In this document: positions 11,705 through 21,988 of the stretch, one piece after another
How the letters are laid out: every line of letters begins with the position of its first letter
How positions within the stretch are numbered: position 1 is the stretch's first letter
Assembly: GCA_905221605.1 (NCBI GenBank)
Contig: CAJNDS010000613.1
Span: 342,001-406,000 of the forward strand
From: Symbiodinium natans
Taxonomy: Eukaryota; Sar; Dinophyceae; Suessiales; Symbiodiniaceae
Direction: 5' to 3'
Length of the DNA: 64,000 nt
Translations under genes and position numbers: made by a program
The notes under the pieces: model-generated
Seen by the model: only the letters and a program-made list of their open reading frames with translations
Databases searched by the model: none
Told to the model about the DNA's origin: nothing

Positions 11705-11773
11705 ACAGCACAGATACGGCTGCCTGCCATTGCAGCCTCTTGGCCAAGACGCCCAAGTGAAGCTCCTGGCCAC
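11705..11773 (-). CDS. Probable upstream exon of the PPR gene
   Basis: Minus strand, after GTGGCCAG|GAGCTTCAC: frame gives ELHLGVLAKRLQWQAAVSVL then FEV, with the W-Q-A-A...LFE pattern of the PPR protein downstream. At least one connecting exon between this and 11185 was not found. Confidence 0.5.
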
Positions 11774-11789
11774 GTCGGATTTCTAGCGA

Positions 11790-11946
11790 TGCAGCGGTTT
11801 AGGGTTTAGGGTTTAGGGTTTAGGGTTTAGGTTTAGGGTTTAGGGTTTAGGGTGTAGGGTTTAGGGTTTAGGGTTTAGGGTTTAGGGTTTAGGGTTTAGG
11901 ATCTAGGGTCTAGGGTCTAGGGTCTAGGGTTTACGGTTTAGGGTTG
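11790..11946 (+). repeat. TTTAGGG tract
   Basis: About 20 units, ending in a short run of the variant TCTAGGG (four in a row), a sign of local amplification. Confidence 0.95.
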
Positions 11947-12700
11947 AAACCCCCTGCAAGCCCCATAATGCCTGAAGCCCTATCTCAAGACCCTTGACAA
12001 GCCATGGAGCCATTGTAGCCCAAAATCCCTGAACCCCAAGACGCTACAAAACTTCACAGACCTTTCAAACACTGAGCCCCAGAATTGCAAACCCCCTACA
12101 CCTCGACCATACAGCCAGAGAAACCTAAAACTCTAGCCCCCCCTTAAAACAATAACAAAACTAAACCCCCGAAAAGCGAGTCGCCCTGTGAGCGGAGGGT
12201 TTTGCAATTAGGGTTCAAGTATTTGGGGGTAAAGGGCAAACGTCATTACGGGTTGACGCCGCAGGTTTTTTGAAACCCAACCAAACCCTCAACTCAACCA
12301 CCCCATCGGTGCAACTACCCAGTAGGTGTTAACCCTAAACCCTAAACCCTAAACCCTAAACCCCCGTATCGGGCACCCCGAAATACAAACGGCCCGTGTC
12401 GCATCAGGAACCCAAAACGGAGCCATGACTCGGGGTTGGCGCTAGAAACCTTTTGCGGAATATTCTCAGAAATATCCTTAAACTTAACCCTTAATCCGAA
12501 ACCCCAAGCCCCAAACCCTAAACCCTAAACCCCAAACCCTAAACCCTAAACCCTAAACCCCAAACCCTAAACCCTAAACCCTAAACCCGACCAAGTAAAT
12601 TACTCTGAACTCGACCCTGAACTGCCCGCCTTGTCTCGGCTCCCTCGAAGGTGATGGGCTTCCCCGACAACAGTGGGAATCATGGCTTTTGGGCTTCGGA
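11947..12700. other. Spacer with CCCTAAA patches
   Basis: CCCTAAA patches at 12330-12362 and 12505-12590; the rest is degenerate telomere-like or unique sequence. No exon I can support. Confidence 0.4.
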
Positions 12701-12701
12701 T

Positions 12702-13032
12702 TTTGGGTTTAGGGTTTAGGGTTTAGGGTTTAGGGTTTAGGGTTTAGGGTTTAGGGTTTAGGGTGGAGGGTTTAGGGTTTAGGGTTTAGGGTTTAGGGTT
12801 TAGGGTTTAGGCTTTAGGGTTTAGGGTTTAGGGTTTAGGGTTTAGGGTTTAGGGTTTAGTGGTTAGGGTTTAGGGTTTAGGGTTTAGGGTTTAGGGTTTA
12901 GGGTTTAGGGTTTAGGGTTTAGGGTTTAGGGTTTAGGGTTTAGGGTTTAGGGTTTAGGGTTTAGGGTTTAGGGTTTAGGGTTTAGGGTTTAGGGTTTAGG
13001 GTTTAGGGTTTAGTGTTTAGGGTTTAGTTTAG
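12702..13032 (+). repeat. Long TTTAGGG array
   Basis: About 330 bp, roughly 46 units, with only a handful of variants (GTGGAGGG, TTTAGTGG). One of the longest tracts; a CCCTAAA tract in the opposite orientation follows at 13126-13215. Confidence 0.97.
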
Positions 13033-13494
13033 GCCGTAGGGCTTAGGGCCTCGGGCTTAACACCTAGACTTGGGGTTTAGTGCTGGCTGGTCTGCCACCG
13101 GTTAAGAGCTTGAGATTTTGAGGGGGCCCTAAACCCTAAACCCTAAACCCTAAACCCTAAACCCTAAACCCTAAACCCTAAACCCAACCCTAAACCCTAA
13201 ACCCAAAACCCTCACCCCAACAGAGGGGGGGGGGGGTCTTCTGAGTGGTGTACCCTGTGAGGGTCTCTAATGCACGAGCCAAAAGACAAAAGAGCCCGTT
13301 TAGGGTTCAGGGTTTAGGGTTTGGTGTTTAGGCTTAGGGTTTCGGGTCGAGGTACTCTGAACCTGCCTTGCAGCCCCTAAACACCCACACAAATGTTTAG
13401 GGCTTGTAGAAACCCCAAACCCTAAACCTTTCTAGGCTCAGGACTACGTTCGGCTTCACAGTTCTGGTCCACAAGAAAGCTACAAACGAATGGT

Positions 13495-13590
13495 TTAGGG
13501 TTTAGGGTTTGGGGTTTGGGGTTTGGGGTTTGGGGTTTGGGGTTTGGGGTTTGGGGTTTGGGGTTTGGGGTTTGAGGTTTGAGGTTTGAG
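13495..13590 (+). repeat. Homogenised telomere variant TTTGGGG/TTTGAGG
   Basis: Around nine tandem TTTGGGG units grade into TTTGAGG units. A block of one variant implies tandem duplication after the initial insertion. The same TTTGGGG block recurs at 45200-45258. Confidence 0.9.
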
Positions 13591-13599
13591 GTTTCAGGC

Positions 13600-14380
13600 G
13601 TTTGGGTTTAGGGTTTAGGGCTTAGGTGTCTTTTGGTTTGGGGTTCGCGGTTTCTTTGCCTACTGGCCCCCCTGCTAGGCCGCTTAGCCTCAACGTCCCG
13701 CGAAAAGCGAAAAGCCTCAAACCTAAAACACAAACCTCCGCTAAACCCTAAGCGCACCGTGATGCTTTTTGTCTAACACCTTTGTTGCTTTCACATGCAC
13801 CCTACACCCTAAGTCAGCCCTAAGAAGCAAAAAAAGGCTAAACCCGGACAGTCCTAAGCCCTGAAACCCCAAACCACCCCTCAATCTGAAACCCTAACCC
13901 CTTAACCCAGACACTCCGATAGCCTCAAACCCTAAACCCTACAGCCCAAACAATAAACCGCAAACCCTAAACCCCAAACCCCAAACCCCAAACCCCCCGA
14001 ACCCCAAACCCAAAATTCCCACCCAGGCCTTGAGCGTGAGCTGCACTTCCAGTGCCGGTGCAGTACCCTGCTTGGGGTAACCCTTCTCCCTTCCTGACCT
14101 GGCTCCTGGACCCCCCCTGACCGGGTCACCTGCCCCCCCCCTGGCCCTGGCGCCTGCCTTCACGACTGTAATCCTGGAAGCCCACCCTAAAAGGAGAAAA
14201 GTTGGGTGGATGCCTGCGTAAGCAGGGGGTGGGAAAAATAAAACAACCCAACCTTGTGGTTGTGGTGGCTCCAGATTCAATATACGCCGCCGCGACATAT
14301 GCCGCCCCCTCACACCCCCTGGGTGTGTTGGGGCGCCATCTCCGCATGAAATCTACTGCCGCGGCGCGGCGAGAAGCCCT
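13600..14380. other. Spacer with CCCTAAA/CCCCAAA patches and weak coding-like stretch
   Basis: 13960-14010 is CCCCAAA-type. Minus-strand 14020-14180 reads TAPALEVQLTLKAWVG near an AG|G-like site and could be an exon, but the flanking reading frame is glycine/arginine-rich low complexity, so I do not call it. Confidence 0.3.
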
Positions 14381-14672
14381 AAACCCTAAACCCTAAACCC
14401 TAAACCCTAAACCCTAAACAACCCTAAACCCTAAACCCTAAACCCTAAACCCTAAACCGAAGAGCCGCACAGACACTCCCCCAAGCCACAGGCCACGAGA
14501 GCCACTCGCGCCGTAGCGCCGGCCACCCCTTCTCGGCAACCTCTCTGCAACGGTTCAGGGTTTAGGGTTTAGGGTTTAGGGTTTAGGGTTTAGGGTTTAG
14601 GGTTTAGGGTTTAGGGTTTAGGGTTTGGGGTTTGGGGTTTAGGGCTTAGGGTTTAGGGTTTAGGGTTTAGGG
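14380..14672. repeat. Opposed telomere-like tracts around a GC-rich island
   Basis: CCCTAAA units 14380-14457 and TTTAGGG units 14560-14670 flank an island (14460-14555). The island is open on minus (VAEKGWPALRREWLSWPVAW) and on plus; it is probably an exon but the strand is uncertain. Confidence 0.6.
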
Positions 14673-14712
14673 TGAGCTTCGGTTACGAAGTGGAGGGGCT
14701 TAGGGTTTGGCC

Positions 14713-14770
14713 CTTGATGAGCTCGGCTTTAGTGGACTAGCCCTTGATGAGCTCGGCTTTAGTGGACTAG
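14713..14770 (+). repeat. Perfect tandem duplication of about 31 bp
   Basis: Two adjacent copies of a 31-bp unit starting CCCTTGATGAGCTCGGC and ending TTTAGTGGACTAG. No known function. Confidence 0.9.
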
Positions 14771-15049
14771 AACACAGCAGACCGGCTGTAGGGTTCAGGA
14801 TAAATAGGCACTCCAGAACGCCCGAGGTGTTGGAGGGTTTAGGGCGTACCCTAAACTCTCAACCCAGGACTCGGATTTGTGAGGCTTCTGAGCATCTCGC
14901 ATGTCACTATAGCCTTGAGCCCTGAGAGCTTTCGGCATTTGGGCATTTCTAAACCCTAAATAACCCAAAACCCAAAACCCTGAAGACCTAAAACTCTCCG
15001 GCGCTCCCCGACGACGAAACTAAACCCTCAAGCCCGCGAAGGGCCTATA

Positions 15050-15700
15050 GGTTTTTTAGGGTTTAGGGTTTAGGGTTTAGGGTTTAGTGTTTATGGGTTC
15101 TTGGTCTCTGGGGTTTCGGGTTCAGGGCCTCTAGGGTGTTTGGGAGTTTTGGGGCTTACGGCATAAGCCCTTCAAACTTTAATCCGTTAGCCCTCAACAC
15201 ACCGACCAATGAAAAAGCATCCGCTCGTTCAGTTGAAATACAAAACAGCAGCAGACATAATGAACAGCAACAGTAACTAATTAAGCTAAACAATGGTTTA
15301 AGACGGCCTCATGCGAAACAAGTGTAGTCAAACCCTATCTATCCTACCAACCCCGCCCCCATACAACAACAAAAGATAACAACGGAAAAATCATGCGCCA
15401 ATTCAGTACATCATAGTACGTCAGTTACCCTAAACCCGAAACCCTCAACAATAAACCCTAATCCCTAGTTTTTAGAAAATAGAATGAGTCTACAAGAAAG
15501 GAAAGAACGCCCCAAGACTGAAAGAGCCGGTGCCTCAGTAAGGTGCCCGCGTAATGCGAGGGCCGCCTCTGGGGGGCAGGGTTTAGGGTTTAGGGTTTAG
15601 GGTTTAGGGTTTAGGGTTTAGGGTTTAGGGTTTAGGGTTTAGGGTTTAGGGTGTAGGGTTTAGGGTTTAGGGTTTAGGGTTTCGGGTGTAGGGGCCCCTT
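15050..15700. other. Spacer with TTTAGGG tracts at both ends
   Basis: TTTAGGG units at 15055-15090 and a perfect tract at 15578-15682. Between them (15190-15540) lies AT-richer unique sequence without a convincing ORF. Confidence 0.5.
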
Positions 15701-15999
15701 GCGGTTTCCTTGTAGAATTTAGAAAGGTCCCTTTCCAACAAAACCGCAGGAAGGGACCCCAGACTAACACAAAACGAGCGCATCCCAAAGTGCCGCCAAA
15801 ACCCAGGTTCGGGCGACATGAGCAGCCTGTTTCTTGCTAAGTCCGCAAATCCAGACTTCGTATGCCCTAAACCCTAAACCCTAAACTCTAGAAGGAATCG
15901 CCTCGGCGGAGGGAAGGGAAGGCGACTGGACCTGGCACTGAATTCAGGAATCAGGGTTTGGGGGCTTGGCGCTTGGGGGTTGGGGGATTTTAGGGTTGA

Positions 16000-16075
16000 C
16001 TAGATCTGTGTTTCCGAAACTAGGGGTACCTTATTGGGGTCCTTATTGTAAGGCAATCTCACTATTTGGGCGTCT
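16000..16075 (+). repeat. Dispersed element, family C (GGGGTNCC type)
   Basis: Carries the pieces CCGAAACTAGGGGTACC, TTGGGGTCCTTATTG and ACTATTTGGG, shared with copies near 19203-19290 and 25355-25455. Probably a short interspersed repeat; no coding capacity. Confidence 0.5.
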
Positions 16076-16569
16076 ATGTTCGGAACTCGCCCGCCAGCCC
16101 CCCAGTCCCAATCCACTTGTAGCTGTACACCCTCAAAATCAGGGTTTCATGGTTAGGCAGAAGTATAGGGCTAGAAGTAGAGTAGCTATGGTCCTAGCCT
16201 TCTTCAGAGTGCTTCCCATGAACCTTCCAGTAGGGTCTAGGGGTCCTCTGTTTTGAGGATTGCAGGACAAAAGGTCGCCTATAGGGGCTCTGAGAAGGGG
16301 ACCTACATTCAGAGCAACCTCTACATGATACACACCCTCACATCGTCCGCAACCCGGCATCCGAAACCTCTAAACCACCTCCCGCCCCATTCTGCGCCGG
16401 AAACCCCAAACCCGAAACCCTAAACCCCCAAACCCTAAACCCCGAAACCCACAAACCGCAAACCCCCCAAACCCCCAAACCCCAAACCCCTACCCACCCA
16501 CCCCCCCCCATACAAAAAAAAAAAAAACGCAAAACATAAAACTCCTCGGAACGCTTCGGGGCCTTCTTG

Positions 16570-16634
16570 CCGACCCAAGGCCGCAAGTCCAGCACGACAC
16601 GGAAGCTGAGGCCCAAGTCGCCAGCTCCTTTGGT
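16570..16634. CDS. Candidate exon, strand unresolved
   Basis: Minus strand reads LGLSFRVVLDLRPWVGKK before a poly-T/purine stretch; plus strand reads GRKSSTTRKLRPKSPAPL up to a canonical GTGAGT donor at 16634. Both are plausible. Confidence 0.3.
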
Positions 16635-16654
16635 GAGTTTTGGGGGGTTGGAAA

Positions 16655-16960
16655 GTAGGGGTTTAGGGTTTAGGGTTTAGGGTTTAGGGTTTAGGGTTTA
16701 GGGTTTAGGGTTTCGGGTTTCGGGTTTCGGGTGTCCGGTTTCCTTTCCTTAGGGACTTAGGGGTGGGTGGGCTTGTTGGGGAGCCTCTGCTTCGGGTTTA
16801 GGGTTTAGGGGTTCAGGGTCTGGTTCAGGGTGTGGGGTTCAGGGTCTGGTTTAGGGTTTAGGGTTTGGGGTTTAGGGTTTAGGGTTTAGGGTTTAGGGTT
16901 TAGGGTTTAGGGTTTAGGGTTTAGGGTTTAGGGTTTAGGGTTTAGGGTTTATTAGGGTTC
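16655..16960 (+). repeat. TTTAGGG tracts with TTTCGGG variants
   Basis: Arrays at 16660-16732 and 16860-16950, with CAGGGTCTGG-type degenerate sequence between. Confidence 0.9.
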
Positions 16961-17029
16961 CGAGTTCCTGGTTTAGGGTGCAGGGTTTTCGGGGTTTAGG
17001 GTTTCTGGCTTAGGGGTTTGTCGAGCAAG

Positions 17030-17098
17030 CGCTGCGTGATGTGCCTAAAGGCGGGGTTCGAGATCCACTCTCGGAGCGCGCAAGCCCCAGATCCTCAG
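17030..17098 (-). CDS. Candidate downstream exon of the same unknown gene
   Basis: Minus-strand frame RLGAEDLGLARSESGSRTPP is open and non-repetitive between telomere-like flanks. Plus strand is also open, so this is tentative. Confidence 0.35.
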
Positions 17099-17488
17099 CA
17101 CCAAGGCGCTCAACTTACTTGCTCAACCCTCAAAGCATAAACCCTCAACCCTAAACCTCTAAACCCCCTAAGCACCAAACCGCCAAACCCGACAACCCTT
17201 GAACCCCAAACCTCCAAGCCCCCAAGCCCCAAACCCCTCAAACCCTTAAACCCTAAACGCCTAAACTCAACCCGAAGATCCCTAACACCCCTAAACCCCC
17301 CAAAACCTAAACTCCTAGCTCAACCCAAGAACCCTGAAGCCGACAATTCAACCCTAAGAACCCTAAACCCCCAAACCTTGGACCCGCTCCCATCATTAGG
17401 GCTTAGGGTTTAGGGTTCAGGGTTCAGGGTTTAGGGTTTAGGGTTTAGGGTTTAGGGATTAAGCTTGAGGATTTAGGGCTTAGGGTAC

Positions 17489-17579
17489 CTTGGACACGCT
17501 CCCGTCACGAGTTCCCGTGCGTCTGAGCACCACGCCGATCTCTTGGATGGCGGCGTGGAAGCAGCGCTCGAAGCTGCTC
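17489..17579 (-). CDS. Candidate exon of an unknown gene
   Basis: Sense strand: GTCAAG|GAGCAGC ... GTCCAAG|GTACCC (GT donor, AG|G acceptor). Frame gives SSFERCFHAAIQEIGVVLRR, then TGTRDGSVSK. A degraded copy of its last 20 nt sits at 17374-17397. Likely neighbours in the same gene: 18046-18143 upstream and 17030-17098 downstream. Confidence 0.55.
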
Positions 17580-18045
17580 CTTGACAGGGTTTAGGGTTTT
17601 AGGGTTTAGGGTCTAGGGTTTAGGGTCTAGGGTGTAGGGTTGAGGGTTTAGGTTTTAGGTTTTAGGGTTTAGGGTTTGGGGTTTAGGGTTTAGGCTCCAG
17701 GCGTCTGGGGTTTTGAGGCTGAAAAGCCCTAAGCTTAAACTCTAAACCTGGAGGGCGGAGGATAGGCATGGGATTAGGAATTCGGGTTGGGGCTTGGAGC
17801 TTACGTGCTTGCAGCTTTGCACTGGTACAGGCATTCAACACGTGGGTTTTTACCCCGAGCTTCGCACACAAGTCTAGGGTTTCAGGGCTTGAGCACTTTT
17901 GCCCTCCACCTAAACCCTCAACCCAAAATAAGCCCTAGAGCCTAAATAGCCCTAAGCCCTAAACCCTAAACCCTGAACCCTAAACCCTAAACCCTAAACC
18001 CAGACCCTAAACCCTAAACCCTGCTGAACCCACCCCAAGCCCGAA

Positions 18046-18143
18046 GCCCGAACACAAGGGCGCCGCGCCTGGTCTTCTCCGCCTGAGCCACAAAGACACT
18101 GGCCACGCGACTGCGGAGGCGCCGCGCCTGGTGCTGATGAGAA
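18046..18143 (-). CDS. Candidate upstream exon of the same unknown gene
   Basis: After CATCAG on the minus strand the frame reads HQARRLRSRVASVFVAQAEK then TRRGALVFGL. Helical, charged; no family recognised. Confidence 0.4.
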
Positions 18144-18144
18144 A

Positions 18145-18800
18145 GGGTTTAGGGTTTAGGGTTTAGGTTTAGGGCTTAGGGTTTATAAATTAGGGCTTAG
18201 GGTTTACGGTTTACGGTTTAGGGTTTAGGGTCTTGGGTCTCGGGTCTGGGTTTAGGGTTTCGGGCTTCGGGTTTAGGGTTTAGGGTTACCTGGAGGCACT
18301 TGGAGGTTTGTTTAGGGTTTAGGGTTTAGGGTTTAGGGTTTAGGGTTTAGGGTTTAGGGTTTAGGGTTTAGGGTTTAGGGTTTAGGGTTTAGGGTTTAGG
18401 GTTTAGGGTTTAGGGTTTAGGGTTTAGGGTTTAGGGTTTAGGGTTTAGTGTTTAGTGTTTATGGTTTAGGGTTTAGGGTTTAGGGTTTAGGGTTTAGGGT
18501 TTAGGGTTTAGGGTTTAGGGTTTAGGGTTTAGGGTTTAGGGTTTAGGGTTTAGGGTTTAGGGTTTAGGGTTTAGGGTTTAGGGTTTAGGGTTTAGGGTTT
18601 AGTGTTAGGGTTTAGGGTTTAGGGTTTAGGGTTTAGGGTTTAGGGTTTAGGGTTTAGGGTTTAGGGTTTAGGGTTTAGGGTTTAGGGTTTAGGGTTTAGG
18701 GTTTAGGGTTTAGGGTTTAGGGTTTAGGGTTTAGGGTTTAGTTTCGGGTTTAGCGTTTAGGGTTTAGGGTTTCGGGTTTAGGGTTTAGGGTTTAGGGTTA
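18145..18800 (+). repeat. Longest TTTAGGG tract of the window
   Basis: 18305-18800 is about 70 near-perfect units; 18145-18290 is degenerate. Embedded at 18288-18314 is a 27-bp stretch identical to 59406-59432, the end of a coding exon, so exon-derived DNA is mixed into the array. It ends in TCTAGTG repeats. Confidence 0.97.
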
Positions 18801-19202
18801 GGGTCTACTAGTGTCTCTAGTGTCTCTAGTGTCTAGTGTCTAGGGTCTGGTGCTTCGGCGCCCTCCAACCCCCAACCGCAAGCCCCTCCTGCGACTCACG
18901 ACTTTTATATACAGCTTGGGCTTTCGGATTTGAGGCTCGGGGTCCCCAGCCCCCAAAAAAAACATGGGTTTAGGGTTGAGGGTTTAGGGGAAGTTTAGGG
19001 TTTAGGGTCTGGGGTGTAGGGCTTATGGTAGACGACTTGCAACTATTCTCTGAACCCGTTTAGAAATTGACATGCTTGTGACGTCTGGCAAGACATGAAA
19101 ATTGATCAACATACATGTTCCCAAAATCACCCTATATCTTCCCTCCTCAACCAAAGGAACCCTGAATAGTTTCCCAGAAGGACCTTCAGAAAATCAATAG
19201 GT

Positions 19203-19290
19203 GCTTTCTTGGGGTCCTTCTTTCTAAGGGAATCCTACTACTTGGGGGTCTATAATAGGGGGTCCCTGATTTTCGCAAGCCCCCCAAATA
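19203..19290 (+). repeat. Dispersed element, family C copy
   Basis: Shares TTGGGGTCCTT, TACTTGGGGG and the end GATTTTCGCAAGCCCCCC with the 25355-25455 copy (GATTTTCGGAAACCCCCAC). Confidence 0.5.
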
Positions 19291-19436
19291 GACCAAGCTA
19301 CAATGACAATGTAACAACAAGCCCAATGTCCCAGGACCTCTTCGATGCAGCGCGTCGCCCGAGTGGCGATCACCACTCCACCCACTGTGAGCCTGAGCAC
19401 CAGAACCCACAAACCCAAAAGCCTGAAATCTCTTGG

Positions 19437-19735
19437 GTTTAGGGTTTAGGGTTTAGGGTTTAGGGTTTAGGGTTTAGGGTTTAGGGTTTGGGGTTTGGGG
19501 TTTGGGGTTGTGGGTTTAGGGTGGGTTTAGGGTGGGTTTAGGGTGGGTTTAGGGTGGGTTTAGGGTGGGTTTAGGGTGGGTTTAGGGTTTAGGGTTTAGG
19601 GTGGGTTTAGGGTGGGTTTAGGGTTTAGGGTTTAGGGTTTAGGGTTCAGGGTTTAGGGTTTAGGGTTTAGGGCTTAGGGCTTAGGGCTTAGGGCTTAGGG
19701 CTTAGGGTTTAGGGTTTAGGGTTTAGGGTTTAGGC
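19437..19735 (+). repeat. TTTAGGG array with an 11-bp variant block
   Basis: Plain TTTAGGG flanks a run of about nine TTTAGGGTGGG units (19510-19620) and later five TTAGGGC units (19672-19705). Confidence 0.95.
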
Positions 19736-19819
19736 CCCAAATCTAAAACCCTATTCTGCATTTAGGTGTTCAGGGCGCAGGGTATTCGCACATTCACCCA
19801 CTCCTTTGCAGATACTTTT

Positions 19820-19884
19820 GTCCAAGCCTCAGGCAACCTATTGCGCTTGAAGCGCAGCGGGTGCGGCCACGTTCGGCACTCTTG
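19820..19884 (+). CDS. Candidate plus-strand exon
   Basis: Preceded by the pyrimidine-rich acceptor CACTCCTTTGCAG. Frame reads ADTFVQASGNLLRLKRSGCG then HVRHS and a TGA. Unknown. Confidence 0.35.
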
Positions 19885-20059
19885 ATGTTGTTCCTATCGG
19901 TTTTCGAACCCTGAACCCTACACCCTAAACCCGGAACCCGGAACCCTGAAACCTAAACCCCCATCGACTTGATGGATAAACTGTGCAGGAGCGCGCAGGT
20001 ACTTGTAAAGGGAATATGTGTGGCCCACCGACTCATCTGCGAGATATGTGTACGCATAT

Positions 20060-20142
20060 ATCTATCTCCCTATCTACCTATCTATCTATCTAGCTCTATC
20101 TATCTATCTATCTATCTATCTATATATATATATATATATACC
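20060..20142 (+). repeat. TATC/TA microsatellite
   Basis: TATC tetranucleotides (20062-20122) run into a pure TA repeat (20122-20142). Confidence 0.95.
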
Positions 20143-20224
20143 CCTTATATAGGCTCTCAAGGATGCGCCTGGGGGTCCCTTGCTACGGTTTTGTTTGCAA
20201 TGGACCTTTTGAATTTTCTACAAA

Positions 20225-20545
20225 CCGCAAGGGGACCCTAAAGCCTAAACCCTAAAGCCTGAACCCTAAACCCTAAAGCCGAAACCCCGAACCCTAAACC
20301 CTAAACCCTGAACCCTAAACCCTAAACCCTAAAACCTGAACCCTAAACCCTTTCCAAAGCTCTTAGAAACCGAAAGTCGGGCTTCACAAGAGAAGGGGCA
20401 CCACTGTCAACAAGAATGATGTACATGAGCACGCTCAGAAAGCAAGGAAACCCTAAACCCGTAAAGGTCAAGGCACCCTAAACCCTAATCCCTAAACCCT
20501 AAACCCTAAACCCTAAACCCTAAACCCTAAACCCTAAACCCGGCT
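20225..20545 (-). repeat. CCCTAAA tracts
   Basis: Degenerate units at 20235-20350 and clean units at 20475-20540, separated by about 120 nt of unique sequence with no exon I can support. Confidence 0.85.
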
Positions 20546-20757
20546 GAACAGGTCGGGGAAGGCGCCGGGATGATTGGCACCAGCACGCCCCCTCAATCGA
20601 GACACCCTCACCCCTAAGCCCTAGACCTGATCCCCATGCATGGACAGGGCTTGCGGGGAAAACAAAAGGGAAACAACTGGGGACATCTGGTTCTGGACTC
20701 AGCCCCAAAACCTCAACCCTAAACTCTAAACCTCTCCTACTTCCAAGGCCTCACGTT

Positions 20758-21300
20758 TTTTGCACCAGCCAGTACAAGCACAAATCAAGTACATGAAGTG
20801 CTTGGAATGCATTGCGTCCCGCGAGCAAGACTTCAAATATTTGAAGAGTCCGCCCGTGCTAAAAAGCGCGTAAGTCCTAAACAGACCTCCATGCAGCCTT
20901 CCTTGAGCGCATAGCGCATCCTCCTCCCGGATGTAAACGAGACTCGCTTGTAGGCCCTTCGTGAAGGCCGAAACGCCCGACAGGCCCAGTCGCTAAAGGC
21001 TAAAATGTGGGCTTGTGCCTTGCGGGAGATGCAGGCACGGGCTGCCATTGCTACAGACGGTACTCTGAAGCTGCTAAATCCTGGTCGAGCTGTTTGTATC
21101 GTTCCTTCTTTCCATGGCAACCCAGAAAGCTGGCCGGCGAGCCCTACCAGCTCAGCTTGAAGACTGGCGACGTGATCAGTGATGATTACATGAAACTTGG
21201 CTACCGAACCGCGGCAAAGCGATCGAAACTGCACAGAAAGCCGGGCGTTGCCAGCTTGGAAAAGAGGCTGTTTTATTTCAACCTCAGATCTGAGGTGTAA
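20758..21300 (+). CDS. Unknown plus-strand gene, 2-3 exons, partial
   Basis: Exon A ends at 20869 before a canonical GTAAGT donor (frame NQVHEVLGMHCVPRARLQIF then EESARAKKR). Exon B starts at 20999 after AAAG (frame AKMWACALREMQARAAIATD then GTLKLLNPGRAVCIVPS); A and B join in phase 0. Downstream, 21150-21300 is open in another frame (TGDVISDDYMKLGYRTAAKR ... FYFNLRSEV, TAA), so a further small intron or frameshift must lie near 21120-21160. I do not recognise the protein. Confidence 0.5.
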
Positions 21301-21424
21301 ATACTTCTGCCGGGGTGCCGGCTAGTGAAACTGGTGACGCTTGAAACTGCAGTGAAGTCTTGAGTCACTGTGCCCCATACGCAATAGGCTGCTGGCGCTC
21401 ACTGGCCCTCTTCCTTGGGCAAAG

Positions 21425-21550
21425 GGAAACCCTAAACCCTAAACCCTAAGAACCCTATGAACCCTATGAACCCTATAAACCCTATAAACCCTACAAACCC
21501 TATAAACCCTATATATCTTACTATAAACCCTATGAACCCTATAAACTCTA
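21425..21550 (-). repeat. Variant array CCCTATAAA/CCCTATGAA
   Basis: A 9-bp derivative of the telomere-like unit, about 12 copies; not a telomerase product in sequence, so it arose by local amplification. Confidence 0.85.
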
Positions 21551-21689
21551 AAAGCCTGGATTGTGGGCGCAGGAATTTGTCAAGGCTGTCGAAGAATTAA
21601 ATAGGTCCAAAATCGACAGGTGAAACGGTCGTCTGAGCCGACCCCTTCGGATCTTGAGGCTCTTGAGTCATGTAGGGTTTAGGAGTTTG

Positions 21690-21945
21690 TCGGGTTAGGG
21701 TTTAGGGTTTAGGGTTTAGGGTTTAGGGTTTAGGGTTTAGGGTTTAGGGTTTAAGATTTAGGGTTTAGGGTTTAGGGTTTAAGATTTAGGGTTTAGGGTT
21801 TAGGGTTTAGGGTTTAGAGGGTTTAGGGTTTAGGGTTTAGGGTTTAGAGGGTTTAGAGGGTTTAGAGGGTTTAGAGGGTTTAGAGGGTTTAGAGGGTTTA
21901 GAGGGTTTAGAGGGTTTAGAGGGTTTAGAGGGTTTAGAGGGTTTT
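21690..21945 (+). repeat. TTTAGGG array ending in a 9-bp TTTAGAGGG variant
   Basis: Plain units 21698-21830, then about twelve TTTAGAGGG units to 21942. Confidence 0.95.
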
Positions 21946-21988
21946 GGGTTGAGTGCCATTGCGAGCAAGAAGCAAGCTAGTTTACTCA

